The position numbers were made by a program, and so were the translations under genes. Positions 15,515-24,310 of a stretch of DNA of 64,000 nucleotides are shown piece after piece (position 1 is the first letter of the stretch; each line of letters starts with the position of its first letter). The DNA lies in assembly GCF_014836845.1 (NCBI RefSeq), contig NZ_JACSQA010000007.1, positions 48,011 through 112,010 of the forward strand, in the 5' to 3' direction. The notes below the pieces were generated by a model. It was not told the DNA's origin and searched no databases. It saw only the letters and a program-made list of their open reading frames with translations. The stretch comes from Ureibacillus galli. GTDB lineage: Bacteria; Bacillota; Bacilli; Bacillales_A; Planococcaceae.

Positions 15515-16682
15515 TGACAGTCACCTCGATATTGGAAGCATCTATCTGTGCTACAGAATTTCTAGGGATATCTATACTAGATTCTGAATAGTTGGTGCCA
15601 TTATCACTTAGTAATAGACTTACGTCGATAATTCCCTCGACCTGCAGTATAGCGCTAAGCCCTCTGGAGTAATAAACTTTCTCTCCCATGTTTAATCCAG
15701 TATAGGCTTGTCCATTGGAGTCAGTACCGCCAATATTTTTTACCAGAGCCGATTTCACTAGTTCCACCCCATTCGCTGGAAATGCGGCATCGGTAGTCAG
15801 CGATACTTTAGCATAAATATCTACTTCAGTTGCTCTTGTGAATCCTATTCTATGTGGTTCACCCGCTATGTCGGTAACTTCCACATAAGTAGTTCCATAA
15901 GGCCATATACCTGCAGCCTTCTTTTCTAGGATGGCAGAAGCTATTGCATCGTCAGCTCCGCCAAGTACAAAGGATTGAAAAGCTCGAGAAGGGGTACCAT
16001 AGGAATCCGCTACATCGGAATAATTTTCTATTACAGTGGCAGCTCGTACTCCTGAAACTCCCAGTAATGCCGTTCTTATAGAAGCAGTAGTTCCTGAACC
16101 CATACCTTCTACAGTTACTCGAGACCTTTCTCTGGCTTCCTGATCTGTTTCATCATTTCTTCCACCTGCTGTAGGGACTGTATTGGTTACTGAGAAAACA
16201 TCAGCATCTGGATTAACAATCTCAGTTATAGTATTGGCTCCCACATTTCCTAGAGGTCCTATCTGAGTACACATAATCTCTACTGTCCCTTTTCCCGTAG
16301 CATCCAGAGTTAGATCGTACAAAGTTTCGAACTGTATGTCTCCTTTAGAGACTACGAATCCACTCGCCACAGTGTAGTTGGGTGTACCTGTAATGGTTAT
16401 GGTTCCCATAGCATAGTCTGCTAGGATTCGTTCTGTACCAGCTAGAGGAAGTAGTTTATCTAACTGTACACCCTCAGCAGATTTTATATAACTGGCATGG
16501 TAAACCTGCTCTATTGCCATCCAGGCTAGAGATAAGAACCATGCCATAATCCTAATCATTATCCCCATGAATGATCTCTGAGTGAGTTTTATATTTGCAC
16601 CAAAAAGTTCTCTGGCTTTATTTGACATATCAGTTAATAAATCATCATAGGTTTTTCTTTTGAATCCATTCTTATCCAGCAT
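15507..16682 (-). CDS. Baseplate J-like protein
   Basis: 391 residues with baseplate J landmarks: LAWMAIEQVYHASYIKSAEG followed by QLDKLLPLAG near the N-terminus, then GPLGNVGANTI, TAGGRNDETDQEARERSR, GVSGVRAATVIENYSD and GLNMGEKVYYSRGLSAIL. These are conserved positions of P2 gpJ-type wedge proteins. It forms the wedge of the contractile-tail baseplate together with the gp25-like protein upstream (11-bp overlap). Confidence 0.9.
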   Translation of the reverse strand: MLDKNGFKRKTYDDLLTDMSNKARELFGANIKLTQRSFMGIMIRIMAWFLSLAWMAIEQVYHASYIKSAEGVQLDKLLPLAGTERILADYAMGTITITGTPNYTVASGFVVSKGDIQFETLYDLTLDATGKGTVEIMCTQIGPLGNVGANTITEIVNPDADVFSVTNTVPTAGGRNDETDQEARERSRVTVEGMGSGTTASIRTALLGVSGVRAATVIENYSDVADSYGTPSRAFQSFVLGGADDAIASAILEKKAAGIWPYGTTYVEVTDIAGEPHRIGFTRATEVDIYAKVSLTTDAAFPANGVELVKSALVKNIGGTDSNGQAYTGLNMGEKVYYSRGLSAILQVEGIIDVSLLLSDNGTNYSESSIDIPRNSVAQIDASNIEVTVNV

Positions 16683-17028
16683 CCAGATAAACCTCCCTGC
16701 TTATAGCATTGCCATCCACCAGGGTAACAGTAAAAGATATTTTTCTTTTTCTATCTTGATAGTTACTTATAATTTCTAAACTATCAATGGTATCAATTTC
16801 TTCATCCTGAGCTAAAGCTCTCAATATTTCTGCCCGAGCTTCCTCATCTGTAGATTTACCTAATATTCTATTAAAATCTAACCCAAACTCTTCATCTAAA
16901 AACCATTCCTTTAGGTTAGTTCCTAAGGATATTTCTAAGCCTTGAGCTGAGGATTCAGGACCATCAATTGTAGTAAAATCATCATCTACAACAATTAGAT
17001 CTCCATCTTTTAATGCTAAATCTATCAA
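16672..17028 (-). CDS. gp25/W-like baseplate wedge protein (DUF2634-like)
   Basis: 118 residues containing DLALKDGDLIVVDDDF, QGLEISLGTNLKEWFLDEEF, then GLDFNRILG and EILRALAQDEEIDTI. This matches the gp25/W lysozyme-like-fold wedge proteins of contractile tails. It lies directly between the spike gene and baseplate J, the standard order. Confidence 0.8.
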   Translation of the reverse strand: MIDLALKDGDLIVVDDDFTTIDGPESSAQGLEISLGTNLKEWFLDEEFGLDFNRILGKSTDEEARAEILRALAQDEEIDTIDSLEIISNYQDRKRKISFTVTLVDGNAISREVYLDAG

Positions 17029-17406
17029 TTAAAACACCCCCATTATTACTGCATCATGTATACTAAACATTCGAGCAGTCCCGGGATATACCAGGTCACC
17101 ATTTTGAGCATCATCTAGTGCTCGCTGGCTAAAAACAACGAGTACTATTTCGCCCTTATTATAGATAGGTTTATACTCTTTAATTGCTCCATCAACTTCA
17201 TAACGATTCTTAAGGGCTGGAACCCCTTCAATTGGTGGTAGTGTTACGGGATTATCTTTACCTTTGACTTTTATCTTAAAGAGGGGCTGAATTTTAGCCT
17301 CACATTTATTTTTGTCATATTCGAGTATTTTTGCTGGCATACAAGTATTAATGCTAGTAAGAATACCTCTTTTTAATTCCTGAAAAAACACAGTAGCATT
17401 ACTCAT
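17029..17406 (-). CDS. Baseplate spike protein, Gp138-like OB domain
   Basis: 125 residues with a Gp138-N-terminal-type beta fold: MPAKILEYDKNKCEAKIQPL, then VTLPPIEGVPAL and YNKGEIVLVVFSQRALDDA. Such proteins form the membrane-puncturing tip under the baseplate hub. No C-terminal needle extension or His-metal tip is visible, so the tip is minimal. The start overlaps the hub gene stop by 4 bp. Confidence 0.7.
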   Translation of the reverse strand: MSNATVFFQELKRGILTSINTCMPAKILEYDKNKCEAKIQPLFKIKVKGKDNPVTLPPIEGVPALKNRYEVDGAIKEYKPIYNKGEIVLVVFSQRALDDAQNGDLVYPGTARMFSIHDAVIMGVF

Positions 17407-18206
17407 AAGATTGCCTCCACTTCAGTATAATAAGAATTTCCTTTACAGGTATGCTTACCCTTACGGACTCTAAGGGTAGCCTTTATCCCCGTAGCCTGTA
17501 ATTGGACGATGGATGCAGTGCCCATCCGATACTGGAGTAAGGATTTAATCTTGTATCCTTTTACTGTCTTACCATTCTTTTCTTCCACAAAATATTCAGG
17601 ACTATCAATCAGTCCAGTGTCTACATTTAGAGAGAATCGGTTATTATCTCCTTGAGTTAAGGGTCTAACGTAAGCTTGAGATTTATAGATATAAGCAGAA
17701 GCCCCACAATCCTGTGCAATCTTAAAGATTTCATCAATAACCTTTCCATCCACCGAATGTCCTTTTGCAAACACCTTATTTTGGGGTAGATTTAGAACAG
17801 CTAACTTTATTCCACTTCTTTGAGCTAGCTGTCTAATAATCTGATCTGCCTTTATTCCCTTCTTAAATGACATCTGTAGAGTTTTCTCACTGTTAAAGGG
17901 GACATTATCCGCTATCTTAATAACGGTTGCTCTATCAGTACCAACTTTGTCGGTTTTAACATTTTCAATGTTACCTGATAATATTACCCCTTTGTCTTCT
18001 GCATAACCTGCAGTTAAAGTAAGACTATTTCCTCGTTTAAGTCTGTTTCTAGTGGTTGATGAAAGATTGTAAATAGTTATTTCACTCACATTGGGTTCCA
18101 GATCGTCATCGAATAGGACATTGAATTCAATATCCAGTTCCTTATTATTAAGAGTTAACCCCTCAGTAAATATTGAAATATACCGATTAAATAATTTACT
18201 CACCAT
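17403..18206 (-). CDS. Baseplate hub protein (gpD/XkdQ-like)
   Basis: 267 residues. The N-terminal beta-rich part has LDIEFNVLFDDDLEPNVSEI, TIYNLSSTTRNRLKRGNSL, TLTAGYAEDKGVILSGNIEN. The middle includes KKGIKADQIIRQLAQRSGI, typical of tail hub proteins of the gp27/gpD fold. It lies between the DUF6983-like and spike genes. It would join the tail tube to the spike. Confidence 0.7.
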   Translation of the reverse strand: MVSKLFNRYISIFTEGLTLNNKELDIEFNVLFDDDLEPNVSEITIYNLSSTTRNRLKRGNSLTLTAGYAEDKGVILSGNIENVKTDKVGTDRATVIKIADNVPFNSEKTLQMSFKKGIKADQIIRQLAQRSGIKLAVLNLPQNKVFAKGHSVDGKVIDEIFKIAQDCGASAYIYKSQAYVRPLTQGDNNRFSLNVDTGLIDSPEYFVEEKNGKTVKGYKIKSLLQYRMGTASIVQLQATGIKATLRVRKGKHTCKGNSYYTEVEAIL

Positions 18207-18513
18207 TCATCACCACCAAGAAAACAGTTTCATTAAGGTTATCCCATCCGACTCGAGATTGAGTTCCAGATTCATCAATGGGAACTATAGTAGGAGCAGG
18301 AAAGTTCTCATTATATATTTCATTAAATAATGGTTCTCCATAAACGATTTTTTCACCATAAACCAATGGAATATCTTCCTTATAAAGATCTAGAGTAAAA
18401 TAATCACCAACTTCGTTATACCTAATTTCTAAATCAAAGAGCTCAGCTCCCAGCTCCAACTCAAAACGATAGGGGATGAGAGCTTTCTCTATGTCAATAT
18501 ACTCTTTATCCAA
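18196..18513 (-). CDS. DUF6983-like phage tail protein (105 aa)
   Basis: Small beta-rich protein (RFELELGAELFDLEIRYNE, GDYFTLDLYKEDIPLVYGEK) of a type regularly encoded between the LysM tail protein and the hub in Firmicutes myophages. Family assignment is from resemblance and position. It overlaps the hub gene start by 11 bp. Confidence 0.6.
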   Translation of the reverse strand: MDKEYIDIEKALIPYRFELELGAELFDLEIRYNEVGDYFTLDLYKEDIPLVYGEKIVYGEPLFNEIYNENFPAPTIVPIDESGTQSRVGWDNLNETVFLVVMNGE

Positions 18514-18518
18514 CTACC

Positions 18519-19112
18519 TCACCCCACTCTCATTTTTACTCCGATAGGTATTCTTCTCGGAGGATAACCGTTCCATTTTTGAATCTGTTGCCATTTGATA
18601 TTATATTTCTTACCTAATCCTATATAGGTATCTCCTCTTTTAACGATATGATAAATTGGAGATTGTTTTTTATTCTGTGTTTGCTTTCTACCAGAATTAG
18701 AAGACTTAGCTGTAACTGCTTTCCTTTTTGGAGGAACATAAGAAGTCTTTCCTATCCTTACTTCCGTTAGGGTACAGATAAATTCATATCCATTTATGAT
18801 ACTGGAGTTAGCTGAAATGCTTAACCCATGAAGCAACATATTGGTATAAATTCTTCTCCCCTCATATACTACGGGTGTTCCTGCAGTTTCTATCTTCTCG
18901 AGCTTATTTATTAAACTCTCTAGCTCCCCAGGAGTTTTCCGGATTAGTTTACCTGATAATTTAACTTTTCGAGGTTTTCTTTCCACATGGTCAGACAGTG
19001 GAATCCCCTTTTCTACCTTGTGGGTAGGTATATCCACATCAAAATCGGCATCTTCTTTAATTACATGTATAATCAAGTTATTTATTCTTGATGCTCCGAT
19101 TAACTCCGACAT
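18519..19112 (-). CDS. LysM-containing tail/baseplate protein (XkdP-like)
   Basis: 197 residues. The N-terminal ~125 residues form a beta domain (INNLIIHVIKEDADFDVDIP, then DHVERKPRKVKLSGKLIRK). A basic linker (~130-150) follows, then a C-terminal LysM (IYHIVKRGDTYIGLGKKYNI and WQQIQKWNGYPPRRIPIGVK). LysM in this position is typical of XkdP/gp53-like proteins downstream of the tape measure. LysM binds peptidoglycan, so it may help local wall contact during injection. Confidence 0.8.
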   Translation of the reverse strand: MSELIGASRINNLIIHVIKEDADFDVDIPTHKVEKGIPLSDHVERKPRKVKLSGKLIRKTPGELESLINKLEKIETAGTPVVYEGRRIYTNMLLHGLSISANSSIINGYEFICTLTEVRIGKTSYVPPKRKAVTAKSSNSGRKQTQNKKQSPIYHIVKRGDTYIGLGKKYNIKWQQIQKWNGYPPRRIPIGVKMRVG

Positions 19113-19113
19113 C

Positions 19114-21489
19114 CTACCCCTCCCTCGGTGTTGGCATGATGATATTTAGATCTGCAAAGAAATCTTCAAGCTCTTCTCTAATACTACGAGCAGTTTCTTT
19201 AGGGTTATCTGAACCTTGAACAAAGATTTGTACCTGGGCTGATGAGCTGTTATGAGAAGATGATGTATTATAAGTAGTTTTGTAGCTGCCGCCATTATTA
19301 TTGTTGCTTAAATCAAGTTCTGGACTACTTCCATCCCCTTTTAATACACCTAAATCTCTTAATGCATTCGATTGATCAGCAGTTAATACGGCTTCGTCTT
19401 TGTGTAATTCTGCAACATAGCCATCGAACGGCACACGTCCTAACCCACTTGCGTGAGAGCCATCTAACCAGGAACCAACTTTACTAATCGCTCCACTAAT
19501 TGTTCCACCTAGTTCTTTTACCCAACTCGGAATCTTGAAGTTCGTGAATGCACTTGCTAAATCCTTGACCGCTTGAATTGTACTCGATACTGCATCAATA
19601 ATATTTCCGAAAATGTCGAATATCGCATCCAAAATCGGCTTCGCTACTTTCCACATAGCCCCAAGTACCTTACCAATAACCGGAATTAATGGAGATACAA
19701 CTTCGTTGATTAAAAACATAATTGTGTCACCAATTGTAGAAATCAGATTCTTTAACGGTTCTAAAATTGGCTTAACAACGCTCCATACCTCTGATATTAC
19801 TGTCCCTATCATTGGCAACAATGGAATTACAACATTATTAATCAACGCACCAATAGTTTCATAGACTCTTTGAAATAGATCAATTGCAATGGGTAAAACT
19901 GTCTCGAATATATCTTGCAAAGTTGGAAGGATACTTAAAAAAGCTTCAAAAAGTGCCATTCCTAAATTTTTTATATTCTCAAACGCTTGACCTAGTACTG
20001 GCAATACTTGTTCAGCTATCGGTAAAATTACAGGCAATAACTGATTCATGAATACGTCTGCTAAAAATGAGACCTCTTCTCCGATTTGACTAAATACAGG
20101 TCCTAAATTCGAATTAAGATAATCAAATAATACAGCTAATCCAGCCAACACCACTGTACCTAACGGTGCTAATCCAACAATAACGTCGCCTAATACACCA
20201 AATAAATCTCCAAGAAGACTCATTAATACCGGTCCATTTTCTATTGCATAATCGATGAATTTTTGGAATCCATTAGATGCTGCTAATTTGTCTGACCACT
20301 CAGCGTATCGTTCCGCCATGGAGATCAACCCTTCTTCGAATTCTGCGCCAATAGGTGAAAATGCACCAATCATGTCAAATAGTCCGCTAAAGATATTACC
20401 GAAGATTAAAGCAAAGCTACGCAATGAATCTGCTCCATTGACTTCTAGCCAGTAAAAGAAATTTTGTAATCCTCCACCAACAACAGATTCATTCATACTT
20501 GTTAATAATTCGTTGACTACATCCGCAACGTTAGTTATTGTTGGCGCCAATCCTTTTAGGATATTCTGAACAAGTTGCAACCCGGTACCAAACATTTCAA
20601 ATATCGGTGCTTCGAATTGTTTAACAAATCCTTTCCAAAAATCAACAAAGGATTCTAATTCTTTTCTTGCTGCCGCTTGTGCTTTAGTTAGATCCTCAGC
20701 TCCCATAATTACTGGACCTAATGCGCCCATTGCCACCGCACCAAATGCAACTGCCGCAAACCCAGCAGCCATTAATGATGCAGCTAAACCGCCAACTAAC
20801 ACTACCAATGGGGCAGCCATTGCTACAATTCCAGCCATCGCTGATGTAATAAGGCCGCCCATTGCAACTCCTTTTAATCCTGCGATACTCATTGCATTGC
20901 CCATAAGTGAAGTTGCCACGGTAACTTGTGTTGATTGATTTCTAAGTTCTTTTAATTCCATTTCTAACAGATTAAGTCTCAATTCTAGATCCTGTATTTT
21001 ATTTATTAACAAGTTCATAGAAATAACGCCAGCAACTCCTAATACAGCTAGTGCAGCAGTCAATGGGTTAATATCTCTTAACACACCACCCAAATTAAGT
21101 TGTAACCGATTAAATAAATGATTTAAGTGTGTAATCGAAATATTACCGATTGTCCTTAATTGAACTAGGTTAGGGAGTAATTGGTTTAGTTCGATATTGA
21201 CGTTATTTACATCGTTATCTATCTTCTGGAACAATAAATCTAGCTTAGAAACAGAAGTAGTTCCAATGGTATTGATATTATTCATTGCTCGATCAGCTTC
21301 TCGTATTTCTCTAGAGAAATCGGCCATTTCTCTATTAACAGCTTCTACTTCTCTTTCGAGATTACTTAATCCGCTAGCGTCTATACCGCTGAAAGCCAAT
21401 TTCACATCATTAACAAGCGAGTCGAGGTCTCTTAACGGGTTATCGTCTACATCTACATCAATATCGACATTTAGATCGCGTACACTCAT
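19114..21489 (-). CDS. Tape measure protein
   Basis: 791 residues, the longest structural protein. The N-terminal ~180 residues are coiled coil. A hydrophobic Gly/Ala-rich block follows (~195-265: GVAMGGLITSAMAGIVAMAA, VAFGAVAMGALGPVIMG). Long hydrophobic helical repeats with Pro-Ile/Leu-Pro pairs come next (QVLPVLGQAFENIKNLG, VIPLLPMIGTVISEVWSV), then a Ser/Asn-rich tail. The order after the tail-chaperone frames is canonical. By the usual length rule this fits a tail of roughly 110-120 nm. Confidence 0.9.
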   Translation of the reverse strand: MSVRDLNVDIDVDVDDNPLRDLDSLVNDVKLAFSGIDASGLSNLEREVEAVNREMADFSREIREADRAMNNINTIGTTSVSKLDLLFQKIDNDVNNVNIELNQLLPNLVQLRTIGNISITHLNHLFNRLQLNLGGVLRDINPLTAALAVLGVAGVISMNLLINKIQDLELRLNLLEMELKELRNQSTQVTVATSLMGNAMSIAGLKGVAMGGLITSAMAGIVAMAAPLVVLVGGLAASLMAAGFAAVAFGAVAMGALGPVIMGAEDLTKAQAAARKELESFVDFWKGFVKQFEAPIFEMFGTGLQLVQNILKGLAPTITNVADVVNELLTSMNESVVGGGLQNFFYWLEVNGADSLRSFALIFGNIFSGLFDMIGAFSPIGAEFEEGLISMAERYAEWSDKLAASNGFQKFIDYAIENGPVLMSLLGDLFGVLGDVIVGLAPLGTVVLAGLAVLFDYLNSNLGPVFSQIGEEVSFLADVFMNQLLPVILPIAEQVLPVLGQAFENIKNLGMALFEAFLSILPTLQDIFETVLPIAIDLFQRVYETIGALINNVVIPLLPMIGTVISEVWSVVKPILEPLKNLISTIGDTIMFLINEVVSPLIPVIGKVLGAMWKVAKPILDAIFDIFGNIIDAVSSTIQAVKDLASAFTNFKIPSWVKELGGTISGAISKVGSWLDGSHASGLGRVPFDGYVAELHKDEAVLTADQSNALRDLGVLKGDGSSPELDLSNNNNGGSYKTTYNTSSSHNSSSAQVQIFVQGSDNPKETARSIREELEDFFADLNIIMPTPREG

Positions 21490-21668
21490 TTCTTCGCCTC
21501 CCTCGCTTGTTCAATTTTTTCAAGATGGATATCAAGTGCTGCGTTGGCTTCAAACAATTCGTGTTGTGTCATTGAACGAGCTTCCTGATACGTAAGCATC
21601 TTTTCTAGAATCGGTCTCCACATCAACCATCGGCTTTCCGCTTTGGCCCGATAATATGAATTATCAAA
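21486..21668 (-). CDS. Tail assembly chaperone, frameshift extension (gpT-like frame)
   Basis: A conserved-looking frame with no good start of its own: YYRAKAESRWLMWRPILEKM, TYQEARSMTQHELFEANAAL, then IEQAREAKK and TGA at 21486-21488, overlapping the tape measure ATG. It lies in the +1 frame relative to the upstream chaperone gene (stop at 21670-21672). The +1 frame is open only back to a TAA near 21705. The gene pair just before the tape measure is the classic place for a programmed frameshift. An internal ATG (MWRPIL) lacks a ribosome binding site. Confidence 0.6.
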   Translation of the reverse strand, partial: FDNSYYRAKAESRWLMWRPILEKMLTYQEARSMTQHELFEANAALDIHLEKIEQAREAKK

Positions 21669-21669
21669 C

Positions 21670-21951
21670 TTAACGAAAGATGAATTTTGAAGCTTTTCGC
21701 ATTACTTCTGTAAATACTTTGATACTATCGAATTGTTCAAAGTACTCAATATTAATTCGTTGTGGTACACCGTCTTCTTCAACAAATACAACGTGTTCTA
21801 GAAATTCTTTATATAACTCTTTTTCAGAAGTATTTCCATTTGCATCCTTTGCACGTTCACGCATATCTAAAGCTGCATCTAATCCTGGATGTTGAAAAAT
21901 GAAAGTTTTACCTTCAATCGTTTCTTTTGCTTGTTTATTTTTCATAGCCAT
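21670..21951 (-). CDS. Tail assembly chaperone (gpG/XkdN-like)
   Basis: The start chosen is the ATG at 21951 after GGGAGAG; an upstream in-frame ATG at 22008 lacks a site. The product is about 93 residues: MAMKNKQAKETIEGKTFIFQ, then HPGLDAALDMRERAKDANG and YFEQFDSIKVFTEVMRKASK. Its position between the tail tube and tape measure, and the continuing frame after its stop, identify it as the short form of the chaperone that coats the tape measure before tube assembly. Confidence 0.75.
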   Translation of the reverse strand: MAMKNKQAKETIEGKTFIFQHPGLDAALDMRERAKDANGNTSEKELYKEFLEHVVFVEEDGVPQRINIEYFEQFDSIKVFTEVMRKASKFIFR

Positions 21952-22021
21952 TTTGCGTCTCTCCCATTCTTTTCGTTTTAAATGATTGGTTACATGATTT
22001 CGTTTCATAGCAAATTAAAAA

Positions 22022-22041
22022 GAGTGAGCATTTGCCCACTC
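22022..22041 (-). terminator. Partial terminator after the tail tube gene
   Basis: Stem GAGTGGGC / GCTCACTC followed by TTTTTAATTT on the minus strand, between the tube and chaperone genes. It may reduce chaperone and tape-measure expression relative to tube protein. Confidence 0.75.
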
Positions 22042-22052
22042 CCCTTTCGGAA

Positions 22053-22454
22053 TTATTTCACTTGATAATCAAATACTTTGATTGTATAAACACGGTTTGT
22101 TACTTCTTTTCCATACTCTTTATCAGCCGGCTTTGTAATCATAGCCTTTGTACCACCCGTTACCTCTTTTACTTCATTGTTTGAGTTTACCCAAACTGGA
22201 ACGATTGTACGTGATACAGCCAATTTATCCATATAACTCACTTGCGGAGAAGTTTGAGATAATGTAACCTCAATTGTTCCTAATGCATCTCCGCTGATAG
22301 CGATCGCTACATCTCCTTGAGCACCTGAAGAAGTTGTAAAATTGTCATTATCTTTCGAACACTTTACGAATGAACCATCTGGGAAACCGGTTAGGATAAC
22401 ACCACCGACTGTTGTTGTTACTTTCCGAGCATCATAGGTTGCAATAACACCCAT
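22053..22454 (-). CDS. Tail tube protein (DUF3277-like)
   Basis: 133 residues, beta-rich: IATYDARKVTTTVGGVILTG, FPDGSFVKCSKDNDNFT, GALGDVAI-like GAQGDVAIAISGDALG, IEVTLSQTSPQVSYMDKL. This matches DUF3277-type tube proteins of contractile Firmicutes phages. It directly follows the sheath gene and is itself followed by a partial terminator, as expected for an abundant structural protein. Confidence 0.8.
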   Translation of the reverse strand: MGVIATYDARKVTTTVGGVILTGFPDGSFVKCSKDNDNFTTSSGAQGDVAIAISGDALGTIEVTLSQTSPQVSYMDKLAVSRTIVPVWVNSNNEVKEVTGGTKAMITKPADKEYGKEVTNRVYTIKVFDYQVK

Positions 22455-22467
22455 TATTTCCCCCTCC

Positions 22468-23478
22468 TTATACTAAAATTTCGCCTTTAATATTTGCTTC
22501 ATGAATTGCACCAGCTAATTCAAAACTAAATGATAAGCCATTGTAAACTCGAGCAGCACGATCTACAGCATTTGTTTGAGCACGATTTAATGATGAAAGT
22601 GTGTATAAATACTGATTCGATTCATCTTGAGCAATGATTCTATTTTGACCACCAATCTCAAGAATTGTTCGTGCTTCAGCTTCGATTAGTGGAATTCCAC
22701 TATCGTCATAAGACACTTTGTCGTTGTTTACAAATAAAGATGAAATTGCTTGTTCCATGTTGACTTTTATCCAGTCCTTACCGTGGATAACATCGATATA
22801 TTCACCACTTCCTACAGTGCCTTCGGTAGTTTGTGCTACCCCACTCTTTGTCACATAAGCAAAACCGTTTAAGTTGTGAATTTCATTTAATGTAGTGGCA
22901 TCATAATTAGCTGGTGTTACACCAATGAGCTTTTTAAATTTGTAAGTAATCGAACCTACGGGTTTTGAGCCATGGCCACCTATAAGAGCTACATGAGGAT
23001 ATTCCTCCAACTTATCGTGCATCATATAAAATGTACGATCATATTTCATTGCAGCTAATCTTTGTAAATCTTCTAAATTATCAACAACATGTGCCGCAAT
23101 TTTTATTCCATTTCCTTCTACTACATCAGAAATAGCAATATAATCTGTTACGCTACCAGTTGCTAAAATTACAAAATACCAGTCATTCTCAAAATATTTT
23201 TCGAGAGTTGCTTCTGGTGTAATCGGTTCTGTAGCACTCAAATCATAAGTTGCGATGGCGATTTTAGAAGGTTTAGTATCACCTTGGCTGAATACTGCAG
23301 ATGCAGCTTTATATGCGTCGGTATTTTCTGCGAAATCTTGTTTTACACCATCAATGTCTGCATATTCTTTGTAAGATTGGGCTCCCACTTTATTCACTAA
23401 AATCAATGGTGTCCCTAGTCCTGTCAAAGAAGACGGCTTTTTAATGTCAATTGTGACCTTTACGTCTTGTATTGGCAT
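22468..23478 (-). CDS. Contractile tail sheath protein (DUF3383-like)
   Basis: 336 residues: MPIQDVKVTIDIKKPSSLTG, LGTPLILVNKVGAQSYKEY, then the AAMKYDRTFYMMHDKLEEYP region, a MEQAISSLFVNNDKVSYDDSG segment and a C-terminal YNGLSFSFELAGAIHEANI. This is the DUF3383-type sheath seen in myovirus prophages of Firmicutes. It polymerises round the tube and contracts at infection. Its presence defines this phage as a myovirus. Confidence 0.85.
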   Translation of the reverse strand: MPIQDVKVTIDIKKPSSLTGLGTPLILVNKVGAQSYKEYADIDGVKQDFAENTDAYKAASAVFSQGDTKPSKIAIATYDLSATEPITPEATLEKYFENDWYFVILATGSVTDYIAISDVVEGNGIKIAAHVVDNLEDLQRLAAMKYDRTFYMMHDKLEEYPHVALIGGHGSKPVGSITYKFKKLIGVTPANYDATTLNEIHNLNGFAYVTKSGVAQTTEGTVGSGEYIDVIHGKDWIKVNMEQAISSLFVNNDKVSYDDSGIPLIEAEARTILEIGGQNRIIAQDESNQYLYTLSSLNRAQTNAVDRAARVYNGLSFSFELAGAIHEANIKGEILV

Positions 23479-23489
23479 CCTTTTCCCTC

Positions 23490-23960
23490 CTAATTATTAA
23501 TACTTATTGTTTCTATCACATCGATTTCAAACGATTCTTCACCTCGCATACGCAAGCGTAAATCGAAACCTACTCGTCGTTCATAATCAACCGTTAAAAA
23601 AACATCACGACTCGTTGCATTTAATACGTCAACGATTGTGATGTTATGATCAGATAAATCAATATGCCCTTTACCTAAAAAATAAGCACGAGCTTTGTTT
23701 GCGTAGTTGTCAGCATCTTCTATTTTTGCTGCGTTACACGTTATAGAAAATACCATTTCGGTATCTTGTTCAATTGTTTTGGTGCGATCTTTTATCGACT
23801 CGATTACTTGCCCTACATTAGACCCGTTAGTCGTCTTTTTAATTGAGATAAACGGATATGGAGGTTGGTCTCCAACATCTTCGGCTTGAATTACCGGTAT
23901 ACCTAAATAGGATGAAAGACCATTCTGAAGAGGTAGCCACACATCATCATATTGAATCAA
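23490..23960 (-). CDS. Neck/tail terminator protein (gp12-like neck terminator family)
   Basis: The start is probably the TTG at 23960, which overlaps the previous stop as TTGA and follows GAAGGGAG. Product ~156 residues: YDDVWLPLQNGLSSYLGIPV, PPYPFISIKKTTNGSN, EMVFSITCNAAKIEDADNYA, RRVGFDLRLRMRGEE. This resembles the LIC12616/phage neck terminator family. Position between head-closure genes and the sheath supports a tail terminator role. Confidence 0.65.
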   Translation of the reverse strand: MIQYDDVWLPLQNGLSSYLGIPVIQAEDVGDQPPYPFISIKKTTNGSNVGQVIESIKDRTKTIEQDTEMVFSITCNAAKIEDADNYANKARAYFLGKGHIDLSDHNITIVDVLNATSRDVFLTVDYERRVGFDLRLRMRGEESFEIDVIETISINN

Positions 23961-24310
23961 ACAACCCCACTCCCTTCTCTCCATCTCATCAAATAAATAT
24001 GAACATCTGTATACTCTGTGTAATCCTTAAAGCCTTGGAGAGTAAAAGTGTTTTCTTTGTACTTTATTTTGGTACCAATTTTAATAGGCTCTGTTGTAAG
24101 AAGCTTTCTTTCTTTAACAGTGTAGGTGCCACTTTCGATATATTTCATATCATCATTACTCAAAGGCAATATAATACCTATTTTTGATACATCTTGTTGG
24201 CCACCTGGTACCCATTTACCGTTAATATATTGGCCATTACCGTCATTTAAGATTGTGAAAGGTACGCCGTTTTCTTCAATTAATTCTTTAAATATCAATA
24301 ACTCAGGCAT
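23957..24310 (-). CDS. Head closure / connector protein (117 aa)
   Basis: Small beta-rich protein: GVPFTILNDGNGQYINGKWV, PGGQQDVSKIGIILPLSNDD, then a VKERKLLTTEPIKIGTKIKY strand region. It has no strong family motif that I can name. Its place between the gp10-like protein and the neck terminator, with 1-4-bp overlaps on both sides, suggests a head-completion or stopper protein. Confidence 0.6.
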   Translation of the reverse strand: MPELLIFKELIEENGVPFTILNDGNGQYINGKWVPGGQQDVSKIGIILPLSNDDMKYIESGTYTVKERKLLTTEPIKIGTKIKYKENTFTLQGFKDYTEYTDVHIYLMRWREGSGVV

